Below are positions 1 through 6,696 of a stretch of DNA of 10,953 nucleotides, in pieces. The stretch spans positions 1 to 10,953 of the forward strand of contig SKYZ01000226.1 of assembly GCA_007127625.1 (NCBI GenBank). Reading direction: 5' to 3'. Source of the DNA: Aquisalimonas sp. (lineage in GTDB: Bacteria; Pseudomonadota; Gammaproteobacteria; Nitrococcales; Aquisalimonadaceae). Made by a program: the position numbers and the translations under genes. Every line of letters begins with the position of its first letter. Within the stretch, counting starts at the first letter, position 1. The notes below the pieces were generated by a model. It had not been told where the DNA came from, did not search any database, and saw only the letters and a list, made by a program, of their open reading frames with translations.

Positions 1-1
1 C

Positions 2-238
2 ACGGTCAAGGAAGGTGACGAAGTCACGGTCACGGTGACCAACCTGGACCGCATCGAGGATCTGTCCCACGGCTTCTGCATGATGGATCACGGCGTGAGC
101 ATGGAGGTCAGCCCGCAGCAGACGGCGTCCGTCACCTTCACGGCAGATCGCCCCGGGGTTTTCTGGTACTACTGCAACTGGTTCTGTCATGCCCTGCACA
201 TGGAAATGACGGGCCGGATGCTGGTGGAAAAGGCCTGA
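2..238 (+). CDS. nosZ: Nitrous-oxide reductase, C-terminal CuA domain (5'-partial)
   Basis: Only the last 78 residues are present; the reading frame is open to the left edge. NosZ is the periplasmic copper enzyme that reduces N2O to N2, and its C-terminal cupredoxin domain carries the binuclear CuA electron-entry site. The CuA ligand set is visible: the upstream His in DLSHGF, then the C-x-W-x-C-x3-H-x2-M signature in [15 protein letters not shown] (roughly positions 170-214). No ligand is missing, so this end of the enzyme looks functional. The gene stops with TGA at 236-238 and is followed by a 80-base gap containing a strong inverted repeat, then nosD. The catalytic CuZ domain and the signal peptide lie outside the window, so clade and export route cannot be judged. 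Confidence 0.97.
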   Translation, partial: TVKEGDEVTVTVTNLDRIEDLSHGFCMMDHGVSMEVSPQQTASVTFTADRPGVFWYYCNWFCHALHMEMTGRMLVEKA

Positions 239-257
239 CGGCGACAGCCCTCCCGAA

Positions 258-287
258 CGTGGTGGCGGCGAGGATGTCGCCACCACG
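258..287 (+). promoter_or_regulatory. 10-bp perfect inverted repeat (hairpin) between nosZ and nosD
   Basis: CGTGGTGGCG (258-267) and CGCCACCACG (278-287) are perfect inverted repeats separated by 10 bases. A further G-T wobble and C-G pair could leave a 6-base loop. No T-run follows, so it does not look like a classical intrinsic terminator. An mRNA-stabilising or attenuating hairpin that keeps nosZ transcript above nosDFYL is a plausible role, but that is inference. Confidence 0.6.
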
Positions 288-318
288 GACGGCTACGCGA
301 ATCACTGGTTGAACCTGC

Positions 319-1614
319 ATGTTCCTGATTCGATGTCTCGTGGTGCTGGTTGCGTGCTGGAGCGCGGTGGCTGCTGCCGCTGCCGATCCGGTCCGTGTTG
401 CGCCCGGGGAACTGGAGGCTGCCCTGGCTGAAGCCAGCCCGGGCACCCATCTGCACCTTGAGGCCGGGGAGCATCCCGGCGGCATCATCATCGACCGCTC
501 CATCGTGCTCACCGGCGACCCGGGCGCCGTGCTTGAGGGGGGCAGTCGCGGCAGCGTGCTGACCGTGGCTTCGCCGGGAGTGACCGTCCAGGGGCTCACC
601 CTGCGCAATGGCGGTGCGCGAATCGGCGATCATGACGCCGGGGTGTTCGTTGAGAAAGGGGCCGACGCCGCCCGAATCGTCGACAATCGCATTCATGCCC
701 GCGGGTTCGGTATCTGGGTGGATGGCACCCCGGACGTGGCGGTGGTGGGCAACCACATCACCGGGGATACCGGGCTGCGCTCCCAGGATCGCGGCAACGG
801 CATTCATCTCTACAACGTGACCGGGGCCACCGTGGCGGACAACCTGGTTGTCGAGACCCGTGACGGCATCTATATCGATGTCAGCAACGAGAACCGGCTG
901 CTCAACAACCGCCTGTACGATCAGCGCTACGGCATCCACTACATGTTCTCCCACCAGAACGAGGTCGTCGGCAATCGCTCCCGGGGAAATCGCGCCGGCT
1001 TCGCGCTGATGTCCTCCCGTTTCCTGGAGGTGCATGACAACCACGCCCAGGACGACGAACGCTACGGTTTTCTCCTCAACGACGTCACCTATTCCAGCTT
1101 CACCGGCAACACCGCCATCGGTATTCGCCACGGCACCACGCCGGGAACCGGGCGCACCATCCCCGGGGCCGAAGGCAAGGCACTGTTCGTCTACAACGCC
1201 CAGCACAACACCTTTCGTGACAACCTGTTGGCCGGCACGGATATCGGCATTCACCTGACCGCCGGCTCCGAGGGCAACGAGATCTACCGCAATGCCCTGG
1301 TGAACAACCGCACCCAGGTCATGTACGTGGCCACCCGGGAGCAGGAGTGGTCGGTGGACGGCGAAGGCAACTTCTGGAGCGACTACGTCGGTTGGGACCT
1401 GGCCGGGGACGGCATTGGTGATACCCCCCATGAACCCAATGACTCGGTGGACCGTCTGCTGTGGACCTATCCCATGGCGCGGGTGCTGATGAACAGCCCC
1501 GCCGTGCAGTTGCTGCGCTGGGTGCAGCGGGAATTCCCGGTGCTGCGCCCCTCCGGCGTGAAGGACAGTGCCCCGCTGATGCGGCCCACGCGGTCCCTGG
1601 AGGAACTGCAATGA
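319..1614 (+). CDS. nosD: NosD, periplasmic copper-centre maturation protein of N2O reductase
   Basis: NosD is a periplasmic right-handed parallel beta-helix (CASH-domain) protein that works with the NosFY ABC transporter in assembling the CuZ (Cu4S) centre of NosZ. The 431-aa length is typical. Residues 1-22 form a Sec-type signal peptide (short Arg-containing start, hydrophobic core, AAAAA before a likely cut near residue 22). Most of the chain consists of short beta-helix rungs with repeated Asn/Gly/Ile turns such as RDGIYIDVSNENRLLNN, RYGIHYMFSHQNEVVGN and DIGIHLTAGSEGNEIYRN. The conserved late segments NFWSDYVGWD and GDTPHEPNDSVD fit the family. The start ATG has no obvious Shine-Dalgarno sequence, so expression may depend on read-through from nosZ. 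The stop TGA overlaps the nosF ATG (ATGA), which points to translational coupling. Confidence 0.96.
   Translation: MFLIRCLVVLVACWSAVAAAAADPVRVAPGELEAALAEASPGTHLHLEAGEHPGGIIIDRSIVLTGDPGAVLEGGSRGSVLTVASPGVTVQGLTLRNGGARIGDHDAGVFVEKGADAARIVDNRIHARGFGIWVDGTPDVAVVGNHITGDTGLRSQDRGNGIHLYNVTGATVADNLVVETRDGIYIDVSNENRLLNNRLYDQRYGIHYMFSHQNEVVGNRSRGNRAGFALMSSRFLEVHDNHAQDDERYGFLLNDVTYSSFTGNTAIGIRHGTTPGTGRTIPGAEGKALFVYNAQHNTFRDNLLAGTDIGIHLTAGSEGNEIYRNALVNNRTQVMYVATREQEWSVDGEGNFWSDYVGWDLAGDGIGDTPHEPNDSVDRLLWTYPMARVLMNSPAVQLLRWVQREFPVLRPSGVKDSAPLMRPTRSLEELQ
1599..1603 (+). promoter_or_regulatory. Shine-Dalgarno site for nosF
   Basis: GGAGG lies 7 bases before the ATG at 1611. It fixes the nosF start at that ATG rather than at an in-frame codon upstream inside nosD. 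Confidence 0.75.
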
Positions 1615-2549
1615 CGGATATCGTGACGCTGGACGCCGTGGACCGGCGCTTCGGCGCGGTTCATGCCCTCAAGGCACTGAGCCTGACCGTGGCCCCCGGG
1701 GAGGTGCTGGGGCTGCTGGGCCACAACGGCGCCGGCAAGTCCACTCTGATGAAGCTGGTGCTGGGCATCCTGGCGCCCAGTTCCGGTGTGGTCACGGTGC
1801 TGGGCCACGATCCCCGGGGGCGGGGTGCCCGGGATTTGCGCCTGCAACTGGGTTATCTGCCGGAGAACGTCAGCTTCTATGACAACCTCAGCGGCCGCGA
1901 GGTGTTGCGCTACTTCGCCCGGCTCAAGCGTGTGGCGGTGCGGGATGCCGATCGCCTGCTGGAACGGGTGGGACTGGGCGAGGCCGCGGGCCGTCGTGTA
2001 CGGACCTACTCCAAGGGCATGCGCCAGCGCCTGGGGCTGGCGCAGGCGCTGCTGGGGCAGCCCCGCCTGTTGCTGCTGGATGAACCCACCGTCGGTCTCG
2101 ATCCCATGGCAGTACAGGATGTTTACGGCATGATCGACACCCTGCGGGGCAACGGCACCAGCGTGATCCTGAGTTCCCATGTGCTGCCGGGGGTGGAGCG
2201 CCATATCGACCGGGTGGCCATTCTCTGTCAGGGGCGCCTGCTGGCCTCTGGCACCATCGACGGTCTCCGGCAGCAGGCGGGGTTGCCGCTGCAGATCCAG
2301 GCGCGCGGCCAGCCACTCAACGGGGCTCTGCGTTCGCAGCTTGCGGGGCAGGGGGTGGACATCCAGGGCGAGGACAGCGGTGCCATCCGCCTCAGTGCGC
2401 CGCCGGCGGAGAAGATCGCGGTGCTGCGCACGTTGCTGGCGGAGCCGGGGTTGGAGGATGTCACCGTCGAGCCGCCAAGCCTGGATGCGCTCTACGCCCA
2501 TTTCGATACCTGGGGCCGTCAGCAGGAAGGAGACCGGGAGCATGCGTGA
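1611..2549 (+). CDS. nosF: NosF, ABC transporter ATP-binding protein
   Basis: This is the ATPase that drives the NosFY ABC transporter, thought to supply a sulfur species to the periplasm for CuZ assembly. The 312-aa protein begins MTDIVTLDAV. Visible motifs are Walker A GHNGAGKST (residues 37-45), a Q-loop region LGYLPEN (81-86) in which the usual Gln is replaced by Glu as in many ABC-2 ATPases, signature YSKGMRQRL (133-141), Walker B LLLLDEPTVGLDP (153-165) and the H-switch SSH (188-190). The C-terminal ~100 residues form the accessory region usual in this family. The frame continues upstream into nosD, but the GGAGG site and the ATGA overlap with the nosD stop support the ATG at 1611. It overlaps nosY by 8 bases. 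Confidence 0.96.
   Translation: MTDIVTLDAVDRRFGAVHALKALSLTVAPGEVLGLLGHNGAGKSTLMKLVLGILAPSSGVVTVLGHDPRGRGARDLRLQLGYLPENVSFYDNLSGREVLRYFARLKRVAVRDADRLLERVGLGEAAGRRVRTYSKGMRQRLGLAQALLGQPRLLLLDEPTVGLDPMAVQDVYGMIDTLRGNGTSVILSSHVLPGVERHIDRVAILCQGRLLASGTIDGLRQQAGLPLQIQARGQPLNGALRSQLAGQGVDIQGEDSGAIRLSAPPAEKIAVLRTLLAEPGLEDVTVEPPSLDALYAHFDTWGRQQEGDREHA
2527..2533 (+). promoter_or_regulatory. Shine-Dalgarno site for nosY
   Basis: AAGGAGA sits 8 bases before the ATG at 2542, inside the end of nosF. It decides the nosY start; the same frame is open about 360 bases further upstream, but that stretch has shadow-like composition. Confidence 0.75.
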
Positions 2550-3372
2550 AGTGTTCATTGTTGCCGGCAAGGAGTTCCGGGACGGCCTGCGCAATCGCTG
2601 GATTCTGGCCATGACGGTGGTTTTCGCCCTGCTGGCCATGGGGCTGGCCTGGTTCGGCGCCGCCGCCTCCGGTGAGGTCGGCTTCACCCGGATCTCCACC
2701 ACCATCGTCAGCCTGGCCAGCCTGGGCGTGTTCCTGATTCCGCTGATTGCCCTGATGCTGGCCTACGACAGCATCGTTGGCGAGGACGAGCAGGGCACGT
2801 TGCTGCTGCTCATGACCTATCCGCTGAGCCGTACCGGTCTGCTGGCGGGCAAGTTCCTGGGCCACGGTGCGATGCTGGCCCTTGCGACGGTGCTGGGGTT
2901 CGGCATTGCCGCGGCCATGATCGTGCTGCTGGCCGAACAGGCCTCCTGGGCGGCGCTGGCGGGGCCATTCGGTCTGTTCATTGTCAGTGCCGTGCTACTG
3001 GGCTGGGTGTTCCTGGCACTGGCGTACCTGATCAGTGTCAGCACCCGTGAGAAGGCGCGGGCGGCGGGGCTGGCGCTGCTGGTCTGGTTCCTGTTCGTGC
3101 TGGTCTACGACCTGGCGCTGCTGGGGCTTCTGGTGGGCACCGAGGGGCAGCTCGGGGGCGGGTTGTTCCGCACGCTGCTGCTGCTCAACCCGACGGATGT
3201 CTTCCGCCTGGTGAACTTCACCGGTTTCGAGGAGGCAGCGGCCGCCAGCGGGCTGTTGACCGTGTTCTCGGACCAGGCCCATTCGCCGCTGCTGCTGCTG
3301 GGCATCCTAGCGGCGTGGACGGTGGTCCCGCTGGTGATCGCGGCGCTGCTGTTCGCCGGTCGGCGTACTTGA
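2542..3372 (+). CDS. nosY: NosY, ABC-2 type membrane permease
   Basis: NosY is the inner-membrane partner of NosF and docks with periplasmic NosD in the CuZ assembly complex. The 276-aa length matches the family. Six hydrophobic segments are visible at about residues 20-40, 55-76, 107-130, 141-166, 173-198 and 250-272. Family hallmarks include the amphipathic start REVFIVAGKEFRDGLRNRW, the cytoplasmic GEDEQGTLLLLMTYPLSR stretch after the second helix, and LLNPTDVFRLVNF near residue 214-226. The start at 2542 overlaps the nosF stop by 8 bases, so translation is probably coupled. nosL follows 18 bases after the stop. Confidence 0.95.
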   Translation: MREVFIVAGKEFRDGLRNRWILAMTVVFALLAMGLAWFGAAASGEVGFTRISTTIVSLASLGVFLIPLIALMLAYDSIVGEDEQGTLLLLMTYPLSRTGLLAGKFLGHGAMLALATVLGFGIAAAMIVLLAEQASWAALAGPFGLFIVSAVLLGWVFLALAYLISVSTREKARAAGLALLVWFLFVLVYDLALLGLLVGTEGQLGGGLFRTLLLLNPTDVFRLVNFTGFEEAAAASGLLTVFSDQAHSPLLLLGILAAWTVVPLVIAALLFAGRRT

Positions 3373-3376
3373 CCCT

Positions 3377-3381
3377 GGAGG
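3377..3381 (+). promoter_or_regulatory. Shine-Dalgarno site for nosL
   Basis: GGAGG lies 9 bases before the ATG at 3391 and supports that start over a TTG at 3382 and an internal ATG at 3409. Confidence 0.7.
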
Positions 3382-3390
3382 TTGCACCCC

Positions 3391-3927
3391 ATGCCAACTC
3401 GACGCCACATGCTCCTGTTCGTCGCCGCAGTGCCCGCTGTGGGCCTGGTTGGCTGTGGCAGTGACGACGAGATCACCGCTGCTGACTGTGCGCCGGCCGA
3501 GCTGAACGACGGCCACGAATGCCACCTCTGCGGCATGACCATCGTCAATCATCCCGGGCCCAAGGGGCAGGCCTGCCTGCGCGACGGCCGTACGCTGAGG
3601 TTCTGCTCCACCCGGGATCTGCTCTCCTGGGCGTGGCAACCCGAGTCCGGCCCTGCCATTGCCGCACTGTTTGTCCACGACCTCTCGCGCACGGGCTGGG
3701 ATGAGCCGTCCGATGATGCCTGGACGGGCGCGGAGGAGACGGTGTACGTGGTCGGCCACGACCGGCGCGGCGCCATGGGGCATACGCCGGCCTCGTTTTC
3801 CCGGCGCGGGGATGCCGACGGGTTCGCCGGGGAACACGGTGGCCGGGTGTTGGCATTCGATGAACTTGACTGGGATACGCTGCGTGACGAGCCGGCCAAC
3901 GGTGGCGGTCACGGAGGGTCTCACTGA
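3391..3927 (+). CDS. nosL: NosL, copper(I)-binding outer-membrane-type lipoprotein
   Basis: NosL is a periplasm-facing lipoprotein that delivers Cu(I) for NosZ maturation. The 178-aa protein starts MPTRRHMLLF, has a short hydrophobic core, and ends its signal with the lipobox LVGC (Cys22). The conserved copper motif CHLCGM (residues 44-49) is intact, and Cys72 in RFCSTRDLL and the MGHTPASFS segment (129-137) also match the family. The C-terminal tail GGGHGGSH adds two His residues that might bind metal, although such tails vary. It is the last gene of the + strand nos cluster here and converges on apbE with only 10 bases between stop codons. No terminator hairpin with a T-run is visible in that gap, so transcripts probably overlap. 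Confidence 0.95.
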   Translation: MPTRRHMLLFVAAVPAVGLVGCGSDDEITAADCAPAELNDGHECHLCGMTIVNHPGPKGQACLRDGRTLRFCSTRDLLSWAWQPESGPAIAALFVHDLSRTGWDEPSDDAWTGAEETVYVVGHDRRGAMGHTPASFSRRGDADGFAGEHGGRVLAFDELDWDTLRDEPANGGGHGGSH

Positions 3928-3936
3928 ACAGGGGTT
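3911..3936 (+). repeat. Direct repeat copy 1, at the nosL 3' end
   Basis: This segment overlaps the nosL stop codon. Its last 13 bases, CTGAACAGGGGTT (3924-3936), recur exactly at 5140-5152. Allowing gaps of 2 and 4 bases, the match extends to all 20 bases of 5133-5152. The two copies bracket the apbE gene. Confidence 0.5.
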
Positions 3937-3937
3937 A

Positions 3938-5029
3938 CTACTGGGAGGGTTCACGTTCGCCGGTGTCCAGGTAGGCCTTCAGGGCCGGGCTCATACGAGT
4001 ACGGAAGCCGTCATCATCTCGGATGATCAACAGCACCTTGAGATCCCGGGACCTGGCAACGGCCATGGCGTTTTCCGGGCCCAGGATCATCAGCCCGGTT
4101 GCAAAGGCGTCGGCCCGTGCCGCGACGGGGTGCAGGACGGTGACCGAGGCGAGTTGGTGGTCCACCGGGCGCCCCGTGCGCGGGTCGATCAAGTGGGAAT
4201 ACCGCTGCCCGTCCTTCTCGTAGTAGTTGCGATAGTCCCCGGAGGTGGTGATGGCCATGTCCTCCAGGGGGATGATCTTCATCGGTGTCGGTTGCTGATC
4301 GTCGGGCTGCTGGACGCCCACACGCCAGGGACGTTCGCTGCTGCGCCGGCCGCCGGCCCGCATATCCCCGCCGATGTTGATCAGGTAGCGCTCAACACCT
4401 CGGTCCGCGAGAAACCGGGCCACAGCGTCGATCCCGAATCCCTTTGCGGTGGCAGAGACGTCGAGTTCAAAGTCGGCGGTGCGTCGTGCCCTGCCCTGGG
4501 AGGGGTCCAGTTCCAGGCCGGCATGGCCAACCGATTCCAGTGCGGCTTCGAGTTCCGTGGCGGAGGGGATGTGCTCGGGCCGCTGATCGGGGCCGAATCC
4601 CCAGCGCCGGACCACGCCGCCGACGGTGACGTCGAAGGCGCCGTCCGTGGCACGGGCGATCTCCTGACTGATGGACAGCACCTGGTAAAGAGGTTCGGAG
4701 ACGTCCATCCATTCCCCGATGGGCGTTCGGCTGAGCCGGTTGAGCTCGGAGTCGTCGCGGTAGCTGGACATGGCGCGGTCGACGTCCTCCAGAACCTCGT
4801 CAACGCCCGCCTGAAGGTGCTCGATTTCCGATTCGGGCCAGTCGCCGGGCAGGGTGACCTGGTAGAAGGTGCCGAAGGTGCTGCCCTGCATGACCGCCGG
4901 CTCGGTGTCGGCCTTGACGCCGTTGCTGCAGGTGGCGAGCAGCAGGAGCGGAAGACACAGGGGCGCGGTCAGGCGGCTCAGTGTAGGCGTTGGCATGGGC
5001 ATGTCAGCGTGGCTATGTCGGCGCATCAT
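3938..5029 (-). CDS. ApbE-family FAD:protein FMN transferase lipoprotein (NosX-like)
   Basis: ApbE enzymes use FAD and Mg2+ to attach FMN covalently to a Thr of periplasmic flavoproteins such as NosR, NqrB/C and RnfD/G. The 363-aa protein has an N-terminal signal with hydrophobic core LCLPLLLLA and a likely lipobox LATC (Cys34; Thr at -1 is unusual). Family motifs are DVSATAKGFGIDAVA (190-204), NIGGDM (218-223), SGDY (263-266), SHLIDPRTG (278-286) and ADAFATG (306-312), the last two carrying flavin and Mg contacts in the family. The start is uncertain: ATG at 5029 or 5026, or internal Met10/Met12, all without a clear Shine-Dalgarno. Position next to nosL suggests NosX, the enzyme that flavinylates NosR, but the opposite strand means it has its own promoter. 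A housekeeping ApbE for Nqr/Rnf is the alternative. Confidence 0.92.
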   Translation of the reverse strand: MMRRHSHADMPMPTPTLSRLTAPLCLPLLLLATCSNGVKADTEPAVMQGSTFGTFYQVTLPGDWPESEIEHLQAGVDEVLEDVDRAMSSYRDDSELNRLSRTPIGEWMDVSEPLYQVLSISQEIARATDGAFDVTVGGVVRRWGFGPDQRPEHIPSATELEAALESVGHAGLELDPSQGRARRTADFELDVSATAKGFGIDAVARFLADRGVERYLINIGGDMRAGGRRSSERPWRVGVQQPDDQQPTPMKIIPLEDMAITTSGDYRNYYEKDGQRYSHLIDPRTGRPVDHQLASVTVLHPVAARADAFATGLMILGPENAMAVARSRDLKVLLIIRDDDGFRTRMSPALKAYLDTGEREPSQ

Positions 5030-5132
5030 ATTGTAACTGACCGGCGGCCTCGCAATACTTATGCGCCATTTCAGGGGCGGCTTCGGTCATACCGCGTGAT
5101 CGCGGCATATCGAGGCGGCTGGAGCGGTCGGG

Positions 5133-5152
5133 ACGGGGTCTGAACAGGGGTT
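5133..5152 (+). repeat. Direct repeat copy 2, upstream of the receiver gene
   Basis: This is the second copy of the repeat at 3911-3936: 13 exact bases at 5140-5152 plus 7 further matched bases if two short gaps are allowed. It lies in the apbE/receiver intergenic region just before the GTG start at 5164. Confidence 0.5.
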
Positions 5153-5163
5153 TTCAAACGCTG

Positions 5164-5586
5164 GTGAATAGCGAAACATTGCCGTGCCTGCAGAAGGCTG
5201 ATGCGCCCAGGGTGCTGGTTGCCGAGGATGACCCGGCGAATCTGGTCATGATGCGTGCCATGTTCGAGCGCCTGGGTTGCCGGGTGGATACGGTGACCAA
5301 TGGTGAGGACGCGGCGCGGGCCGCGCTGGCGTCACGCTACACACTCGTCTGCATGGATGTCACCATGCCCGGCATGGCGGGGGACGAGGCCGTGCGGCTG
5401 ATCCGCTGCAAGGAGCGGCAGGCCCTTGGCGGTGTGGTCACACCCATTATCGCGCTCTCCGGACATGCCCATGCCGAGGCGCGGGAGGCGCTGTTCGCGG
5501 CCGGGGTGGACGATTACATAACCAAGCCGGTGCGGCGGGAAACCCTCGAAGAACTGCTGCGCCGCTATATCGACCTTTCAGCATAA
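5164..5586 (+). CDS. Stand-alone CheY-like response-regulator receiver protein
   Basis: The 140-aa product is a single receiver domain with no output domain. All phosphorylation residues are present: the acidic pair Asp22/Asp23 (in AEDDP), phospho-acceptor Asp65 (in CMDVTMPGM), Ser99 (in IALSGHA) and Lys121 (in YITKPV). The sequence resembles the receiver domains attached to hybrid histidine kinases (VLVAEDDPANLVMMR), which suggests phosphotransfer with a kinase or HPt protein encoded elsewhere. No kinase is adjacent. The GTG start at 5164 is the best available, but the only purine-rich stretch upstream (AGGGG near 5146-5150) is too far for a good Shine-Dalgarno, so a start a few codons away is possible. 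A small membrane-protein gene follows 47 bases later and may be co-transcribed. The signal it transmits cannot be told from the sequence. Confidence 0.92.
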   Translation: MNSETLPCLQKADAPRVLVAEDDPANLVMMRAMFERLGCRVDTVTNGEDAARAALASRYTLVCMDVTMPGMAGDEAVRLIRCKERQALGGVVTPIIALSGHAHAEAREALFAAGVDDYITKPVRRETLEELLRRYIDLSA

Positions 5587-5622
5587 TGCACCAGGCGGTG
5601 CGCCCGCCTGTAGGGACACGAC

Positions 5623-5627
5623 GGGAG
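5623..5627 (+). promoter_or_regulatory. Shine-Dalgarno site for the small membrane protein gene
   Basis: GGGAG lies 6 bases before the ATG at 5634. It favours this start over the upstream in-frame ATG at 5586, which would overlap the receiver stop codon and add 16 polar residues before the first membrane helix. Confidence 0.65.
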
Positions 5628-5633
5628 AGCGCC

Positions 5634-5927
5634 ATGCCCCCCTTGCTCACCAGTCTGCTTCTGTTGATCTTTCTCATCCACCTGGTGGCATTTGCCGTGC
5701 TTGGCCTGCGGCGCCGACAGCTCTACTACCTGGCACTGGTGGTGACCTTCTCGCTGTTGAGCGCGGCCATGGCCGCCCGCCTGGCCCTGCCGGATACCCA
5801 CCTTGGCGACGACGTCGCTCTGCACGAAGCCCTGCGCATGGCCGCCTGGGCGGCTGCGGCGGTGTCCATCGGCTGGACGCTGATCCGGCTCCGGAATCGT
5901 ATCGCGCGGAAACGGCGCACCGGCTGA
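5634..5927 (+). CDS. Small three-helix membrane protein, function unknown
   Basis: I do not recognise the family. The 97-aa product has three predicted membrane segments at about residues 4-24, 30-50 and 65-85, with a basic RLRRR-type turn (LGLRRRQLYY) after the first and a strongly basic tail (RLRNRIARKRRTG). By the positive-inside rule, both basic segments would be cytoplasmic. There are no Cys residues and no obvious catalytic or metal motif. It follows the receiver gene by 47 bases on the same strand and has a good Shine-Dalgarno, so it is probably in that transcript. It might be a membrane partner of the receiver, but only adjacency supports this. It converges on the next gene with a 23-base gap. 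Confidence 0.75.
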   Translation: MPPLLTSLLLLIFLIHLVAFAVLGLRRRQLYYLALVVTFSLLSAAMAARLALPDTHLGDDVALHEALRMAAWAAAAVSIGWTLIRLRNRIARKRRTG

Positions 5928-5950
5928 AGAGAGTGCTGACCGCCGATGTC

Positions 5951-6547
5951 CTATCGCCAGCGGGTTCGCCGCCCGCATAGCCTGGCCCAGTTGCGGCGCA
6001 GGAAGTCCTCCGTGGTGGTTCGAGAATAGGCCGCAGCGATCAGGGTGGCGAGTTGCCACCAGCCGGCACAGTAAATCTGCGCCTCCGGTGGGCTGCCGGC
6101 GTATTCCCACGGGCCGGTGTAGAGCACCCGGGGCAGGACCCGTTTCTGCGTTTGCGCGAGCTTGGGGCTGATGGAGCCGCCGACGATCCAGCGCCGGCGC
6201 GTGGCGAGGGCGTCCATGGCCGCGAGCAGGTAGACGTTGTTGCGCTGCTGGGTGGTGAGGCGGGCCCTGCTCAACCACAGGCAGGCGATCTCGCAGGCAT
6301 TGCCGTCGGCCAGGATCGATGCCAGCGGCGGCTCCGAGCGCACGGCTTCGGGAATCATCCGCAGGTAGCGCAGCGGCGCCCTGGCGTTGACCACGTAGCC
6401 GCCCACCATGCGGCCGTCGCGATAGAACGCCCGGACGCAGTCCGCGTTGGCGAAATAGTCAAGGTCGACCGGGTTACGGCAGACCCCGGAGAAGGTTTCG
6501 GCGAAAAGGCGGATCTGGTCTTCGGAGTGAAGTACTTGCGCGTCCAT
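5951..6547 (-). CDS. Hypothetical protein, possible GNAT-like acyltransferase fold
   Basis: The 198-aa protein has ordinary protein-like composition, unlike the Gly/Ala/Pro-rich frames opposite it. The segment VRAFYRDGRMVGGYVVN (about residues 38-54) resembles strands 2-3 of the GNAT acyl-CoA N-acyltransferase fold. ACEIACLWLSR (about 84-94) resembles the following central strand, and the next stretch NNVYLLAAMDALATRRRWIVGG could be the helix and strand after it. The pantetheine-binding Q/RxxGxG/A signature is not clear, so catalytic activity is uncertain. There is no signal peptide or membrane segment. The C-terminus is Arg-rich. The start ATG has only a weak Shine-Dalgarno. It is divergent from the diguanylate cyclase gene and shares with it a 231-bp region containing a CRP-like operator. 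Confidence 0.7.
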   Translation of the reverse strand: MDAQVLHSEDQIRLFAETFSGVCRNPVDLDYFANADCVRAFYRDGRMVGGYVVNARAPLRYLRMIPEAVRSEPPLASILADGNACEIACLWLSRARLTTQQRNNVYLLAAMDALATRRRWIVGGSISPKLAQTQKRVLPRVLYTGPWEYAGSPPEAQIYCAGWWQLATLIAAAYSRTTTEDFLRRNWARLCGRRTRWR

Positions 6548-6696
6548 GTGGCACCGGTCTCATCGTCGTCGGGCTCGTGGCCCGCTTGCTGCTGTCGAAA
6601 GGTTCGTAACACCCCGGGGGGTCTGATACGCTCGACACGGTATCTTTTGATGGCCGGTGGGTACGTGGACTTGGGCCACATTCTCGGAACGGGACA

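Noticed and set aside
187..2705. Long reverse-strand open frames opposite nosD and nosF (187-1611 and 1467-2705)
   Set aside because: They lie wholly opposite genes with clear family motifs and have His/Gly/Gln/Ala-rich, non-protein-like composition typical of high-GC antisense frames.
5092..5105. Small hairpin CCGCG-TGAT-CGCGG in the apbE/receiver intergenic region
   Set aside because: A 5-bp GC stem is expected often at this base composition, no T-run follows, and it is not placed like an operator relative to any visible promoter.
3659..5143. 494-codon + strand open frame across the nosL end and apbE
   Set aside because: It is antisense to apbE, which has all its family motifs, and its translation shows no recognisable domain.
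5431..5444. Palindrome GGTGTG-GT-CACACC resembling a regulator site
   Set aside because: It lies inside the receiver coding sequence where codons for conserved residues explain it, and the spacing does not fit a CRP-type site.
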